The notes under the pieces: generated by a model
What the model saw: the letters and a program-made list of their open reading frames with translations, nothing else
The model's database searches: none
Told to the model about the DNA's origin: nothing
Source: Nitzschia sp. DOCU1
Lineage: Eukaryota; Bacillariophyta; Bacillariophyceae; Bacillariales; Bacillariaceae
Reading direction: 5' to 3'
Assembly (NCBI GenBank): GCA_951394045.1
Contig: OX595989.1
Span: forward strand, 3,162,001 to 3,226,000
Length of the DNA stretch: 64,000 nt
Program-made: the position numbers and the translations under genes
Shown here: piece after piece, positions 60,730 to 64,000 of the stretch
Layout: each line of letters begins with the position of its first letter
How positions within the stretch are numbered: the stretch's first letter is position 1

Positions 60730-61222
60730 AGTCCAGGAAGAGGAGAAAAAAGCCTCTACAGACCGCCGTTTACAAGATTGGTCCGACGAAGAGTGGGATC
60801 TACGATGCCGGGCCTACCTCGCTACCTTAAGTAAGACACAATTGGATCAGATGACACAATATGGCTGGAATTGCATCACGAATAGCCTAAGGGACGGTGA
60901 CCCCGGTGGTCCTTGTACTTGCTATCCTGGCATCATTCCGGAGGACTTTGTGGTTCCGGAATGTTTTGACGACGGTTATCCTTGGAAGCTTGGAGGGGGA
61001 CTGCCTATGTTCAATCGACAACCCACAGCGGCGCCGAGTCCTGCACCGTCGGCTCCTTGTGGTGCCAGCCTCATTTCCACTGCGAAACCCACAAAGTCCA
61101 GTGCACCATCGACCAGTGCCGCTCCAACGGGAACGCCCTCGCAAGAACCTACGCCCAATCCTACTCCGGAACCGACAAAAAAGAAGAGGCCGAGGAATGG
61201 ATTTTTTTCCAGATTTCCTTAA
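60491..61222 (+). CDS. Single-pass membrane protein with poly-Asn and Ser/Thr/Pro-rich tail
   Basis: 243 aa from the ATG at 60491 (MQEASLEISDMEDATLV). A short acidic cytosolic part is followed by Lys/Arg and a membrane segment (VPAALFLLLVVAAAVIGLTVGL, about residues 42-63), giving type II topology. A poly-Asn run encoded by AAC/AAA repeats comes next. The outer domain has four Cys (RCRAYL, NCITN, PCTCYPG) around DWSDEEWDLRC and WNCITNSLRDGDPGGPC, and then a mucin-like tail (TAAPSPAPSAP, TPSQEPTPNPTPEPT) ending in basic residues. The tail resembles O-glycosylated diatom wall proteins. Function unknown. Confidence 0.72.
60680..60730 (+). repeat. AAC microsatellite (poly-Asn)
   Basis: About 51 bp of AAC repeats with a few AAA interruptions, in frame, encoding a run of Asn with three Lys. 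Likely to vary in length. Confidence 0.9.
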
Positions 61223-61403
61223 CAGGATTGAGTGTGTTGTGTCACTTGAACACGTGCCATTTTCAATGCGAACGACGATTACGGGATGGTTGATACCCAA
61301 CAACAACAAGATTCTACAGAGCAATCGCTGCTCTGTCAGGAGGCCCGCCGAGCACCCTCCTTGTGCCAACTCTTTAGCAATATTCTTCTACTTGTGTAGA
61401 AAT

Positions 61404-61526
61404 ATTAGCACCCTCATTCAACTTCAGCTCTAGCTTACTAGTCTAACGCTCGAAATCTTTGTAGGTAGAACAATCTGTCTGACTCGATTGCATGGCCGGT
61501 CGGCGTCGCTACTACCGTACTACCCA
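61404..61526. repeat. Tandem duplicate, unit 1
   Basis: 123-bp unit starting ATTAGCACCCTCATTCAACT and ending CGTACTACCCA; diverged copy follows at 61544-61662 (period about 140 bp). Confidence 0.85.
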
Positions 61527-61543
61527 GGAAGGGATCTACCGAC

Positions 61544-61662
61544 ATTAGCACCCTCAGTCAACTTCAACCCCTAGCTTAGTCTAACGCTCGAACCTAGTAC
61601 CTAGAACAAGCTGTTTGACTCCATTGTATGGCTGGGCGGAGGAGTTGCTACAGTACGACCCA
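61544..61662. repeat. Tandem duplicate, unit 2
   Basis: 119-bp copy of 61404-61526 with scattered substitutions and small indels (for example CTAGCTTAGTCTAACGCTCG kept, the middle changed). Non-coding. Confidence 0.85.
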
Positions 61663-61796
61663 TTTTGCCCAATATCTAACGACAGCTACAACATGATCCC
61701 TCTACCATGGGCTCTGGAATTGGCGCTCGGACGATGGATACTTTCAAAAAGAACTAAAAATACACATTACCAAAAAGCAGCAGTAATCCACCCTAC

Positions 61797-62492
61797 CTAC
61801 TGCCATCGTTGTTGTTGTTGTTGCTGTCTCGTCGTTGTCGTTTGGTTTTGAGCCCCCGACGACGGCTTTACGAATGACGTAATCCCTGGAATGTATCGTC
61901 GTCGAATGTACAATTCTTGAATGCGTACCACCGTCTGAGGACTCGCGGAAGAAATGGCCACCAAATACGCCAGTGAAGGAAGAATCAAATCTGTAGACAA
62001 ACCTTCCAAGTGTGCCCAATCTGCCACTGGAACTCCTTGTACCAAAACCACCAAACAACATTGACGGGATTCCAAAATCATGGTCCGATAGTAGAGAGGA
62101 TTGTTGTCTTTGTACAGATTGGATACCATCGACGACGAGTCGTCGTCATCATCATTTCTTCTTTGACGTTGATACGAATCTGGAAAGTAGCAGTTGACTC
62201 GTTCTTGGCCAAACTCGGCCAACGTGTTGCCACCAATCAAAATTTCAATGCTAGACAAACTCCCCAAGCTAAGTGAGGGTGACACGTGAAAGGGAACTCT
62301 CCAAAATTCTGAACTGTGTTGTTCCACACTCTTGTTCAAATTCGAGTAACCCAGTTTTCGCTTGTGACTTTTAATTTCCACCGACGTCATGGCATGGAGT
62401 CGAGCTTGCAATCGTTTGTGTTCCAGACTCAATTCGGCTAACAGAGGATCATCATGATGGTAGGCTGCCACAAACGGCGCCAAGTCGGACAT
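61797..62492 (-). CDS. MSDLAPFVAA-family protein, copy 2
   Basis: 231 aa, starting MSDLAPFVAAYHHDDPLLAEL. It keeps the family's N-terminal block, the short helix (SLEHKRLQARLHAMTSVEI), SEFWRVPFHV, the strand LSSIEILIGGNTLAEF and the end VVRIQELYIRRRYIPGI. It lacks the C-terminal coiled coil of copy 1 and ends in a Gln/Thr-rich tail (TTTTRQQQQQQRWQ). Similarity to copy 1 is partial, so the duplication is not recent, although the genes lie within 2 kb and point the same way with one unrelated gene between them. No signal peptide. Function unknown. Confidence 0.78.
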   Translation of the reverse strand: MSDLAPFVAAYHHDDPLLAELSLEHKRLQARLHAMTSVEIKSHKRKLGYSNLNKSVEQHSSEFWRVPFHVSPSLSLGSLSSIEILIGGNTLAEFGQERVNCYFPDSYQRQRRNDDDDDSSSMVSNLYKDNNPLYYRTMILESRQCCLVVLVQGVPVADWAHLEGLSTDLILPSLAYLVAISSASPQTVVRIQELYIRRRYIPGITSFVKPSSGAQNQTTTTRQQQQQQRWQ

Positions 62493-63079
62493 GGGTCTAT
62501 TCAGCAGTAACTTGTACTACTGCTATGGTAATAGAATGCCTTTCAGTCTTCGGAAAGAAATGAGGTGAGTCAACAGAACAAAAAGAAAACAGAAAACGCA
62601 CAACGACGTGTGCGTCCGTCATCGTCGGAAACTCGCCAATCCGAGAAAGCAACCTATTGCAAGTATCGGAGGATATGTCTCTGTCACTTAGAAAAAAGTT
62701 CATGTAGGACATGTCTGCCGTTACTCATTTTATTAGGCATATCGTTAGTCGTATGTCACAAGCGTTAAAATTGTATTGCTTATTTAGAAGTATGGCGTTT
62801 GGAATTCTTAAGTACCCTAAAGTTTGTCGCAGTGTTCAAATTTGCAAATCCAGTCGGGACTTGGGTTCAAACCTCATGATTAGCAAACCAAGGTGCACCG
62901 AGAATGTGTTTTGAACACAGTCTCACATTTTGTCGGCAAGAGTTGATTGATCTCTTCTTTTGTGTCCCGGTCTCGGTCATCGACATCTTCTTTTCACGCG
63001 AGGAACAGTTGAGAGTCTTTTAAAGCCTGCTGTTGTTGCCATCACTTTCATCGTTCTTTCGTTAGCAGCATCCAACGAA
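62493..63079. other. Divergent intergenic region
   Basis: Between MSDLAPFVAA copy 2 (minus) and the secreted barrel protein (plus). A GGTTCAAACC string at 62867 recalls a tRNA B box, but no cloverleaf can be built around it. No gene. Confidence 0.4.
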
Positions 63080-63944
63080 ATGTATCGATCGTCTTCTATT
63101 CTTCTTGTTTGCCTCGTGGCACTCTTTGGATCGGCCCATGCCAAATTGCGAGGAAATATTGACATTGTCAACGACTTGCAGGCACGAGCTACCAATCCTA
63201 CGTTGCGTGCCGACATTCGAGGCAAGTCGGTACGAGAATTGCTAGGCGACAACTACCACGACCTTCCACAAGAAAAGGATCGTCGTGTAGACGCACCACC
63301 AACACAACAAAAAGGACGACGACGAACTCATGCTGGAAGGAAGAATAGGCAATCTTTGCAACAACAACAACAGCCTCGAGAGTTGAGCAATGTGCAAGAC
63401 ATTCCGCAACAAAAGGGCAGCACTGGAAGATCCTTGCAGCAAACGGATTCGATGACACGAGCGATTCAGTTCTTTACCGTGAGTGAACACTCGGCAGTGA
63501 TTGCCTTTTGACTATAGCGACTGCTGTCCTTCTCACACAACACACAATTTGACATTTTAGGTCTACGATGAATACGGTCCCACCATTTCGAGTCTCGGCC
63601 AGACGGCCGGTTTGAATGGATTGATTTACAACATGAGTAGTTATAACAGTGGAGTCGAACTCACGGAGAACGATGTCATTGGTGCTCTCAAGGGATCTTG
63701 TTCCGTCGTTGGCAGTCAAAATGATCAATTTTGTTCCTTTGAAATTCTCTTGAGTGAACCCAACCAGTCGTTTGGTTCCGTCATTTCGTCGGGTGCCTTG
63801 GAATATACCGTCGGCGAAGGCGGATACTTGATTGTCGAAGCGTCGGGAGATGCCTACCAACAATATGGGGGTGGTATTATGACGGCTCGCTACCAATCGA
63901 TTGGTACTACGACGATTGTCACCATGGAACTCATGTTGGGCTAG
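63080..63944 (+). CDS. Secreted protein with allene-oxide-cyclase/dirigent-like barrel, one intron
   Basis: 260 aa after removing an 82-nt intron at 63479-63560 (GTGAGT...TTTTAG, phase 0); without splicing the frame stops after 10 more codons. Exon 1 (133 codons) has a signal peptide (SSILLVCLVALFGSAHA|K) and a basic/Gln-rich linker (RRRTHAGRKNRQSLQQQQQ) leading to RAIQFFT. Exon 2 (127 codons) starts VYDEYGPTISSLGQ and shows the alternating strands of the AOC/dirigent barrel: ENDVIGALKGSCSVV, FCSFEILLSE, GALEYTVGEGGYLIVEASGD, and GTTTIVTMELMLG. The family's 'G.GYL.+.A.G' strand is the clearest match. Family members include oxylipin cyclases and radical-coupling helpers, but no catalytic assignment is possible. 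The gene lies near the window end but is complete. Confidence 0.72.
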
Positions 63945-64000
63945 ACTAGACTACCAGAAGTCATGGAGTGAATGATCGGTCTGTGGTCTATTATGGAGGC

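Larger units (their letters stand above)
61223..61796. other. Intergenic, between convergent genes
   Basis: Contains the diverged 120-bp tandem duplication listed below. No gene. Confidence 0.5.

Noticed and set aside
62860..62880. GGTTCAAACC string like a tRNA B box
   Set aside because: No matching A box, acceptor stem or anticodon arm can be formed.

Overview
This window is nuclear DNA of a eukaryotic alga, almost certainly a diatom. Several features support this. Genes are intron-poor, with short GT-AG introns (75, 97, 82 and 82 nt), and they lie on both strands with divergent and convergent neighbours. Three genes encode plastid proteins; two of these have a signal peptide, a Phe-containing cleavage region (ATAF|Q, AVAGF) and then a twin-arginine lumen signal, which is the layout expected for complex plastids of red-algal descent. 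The Golgi, SNARE, formin and bromodomain proteins are eukaryotic. Several lineage-type families are also present: proteins starting MSDLAPFVAA, proteins with a '...DNA' N-terminal motif, and Cys-rich surface proteins. A pennate diatom is my guess, but the species is not determined. There are no bacterial operons, CRISPR arrays, rRNA genes or recognisable transposons.

Layout. 1-690: end of a plastid ribosomal protein L15 gene. 1.36-4.18 kb: two adjacent Cys-rich, probably GPI-anchored surface proteins. 4.56-5.17 kb: a thylakoid-lumen superoxide reductase. 5.47-5.99 kb: a small spliced orphan gene. 7.0-11.4 kb: two disordered Ser/Arg-rich proteins. 11.9-18.8 kb: a tandem array of three GT31-like Golgi glycosyltransferases with a decayed fourth copy and a duplicated 0.37-kb intergenic segment. 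19.3-20.1 kb: a lumenal protein ending in an EF-hand. 20.7-22.2 kb: a Golgi sulfotransferase-like protein. 24.2-25.7 kb: a Rieske oxygenase of the PAO/TIC55/PTC52 type. 26.7-38.8 kb: two long paralogous disordered proteins, an FkbM-like methyltransferase and two more DNA-motif proteins. 40.1-46.6 kb: a 2157-aa formin. 47.3-48.1 kb: the Golgi SNARE Gos1/GOS28. 48.3-53.2 kb: a 1656-aa bromodomain protein. 54.0-58.5 kb: a 1496-aa protein built of 18 tandem ubiquitin-like domains. 59.0-62.5 kb: two MSDLAPFVAA proteins flanking a single-pass membrane protein. 63.1-63.9 kb: a secreted protein with an allene-oxide-cyclase/dirigent-like barrel.

The genes do not form one pathway. There are three loose functional themes. 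The first is plastid function: L15, the superoxide reductase, the EF-hand lumen protein and the Rieske oxygenase. The second is the secretory route and cell surface: the GT31 array, the sulfotransferase, the FkbM-like protein, Gos1 and the Cys-rich and Ser/Thr/Pro-rich proteins. The third is lineage-specific disordered or repeat proteins. The best candidates for something undescribed are the 18-fold ubiquitin-like protein without GlyGly ends, the lumen-targeted superoxide reductase, the dispersed DNA-motif family and the formin with four KM repeats and a PIDLT cluster.
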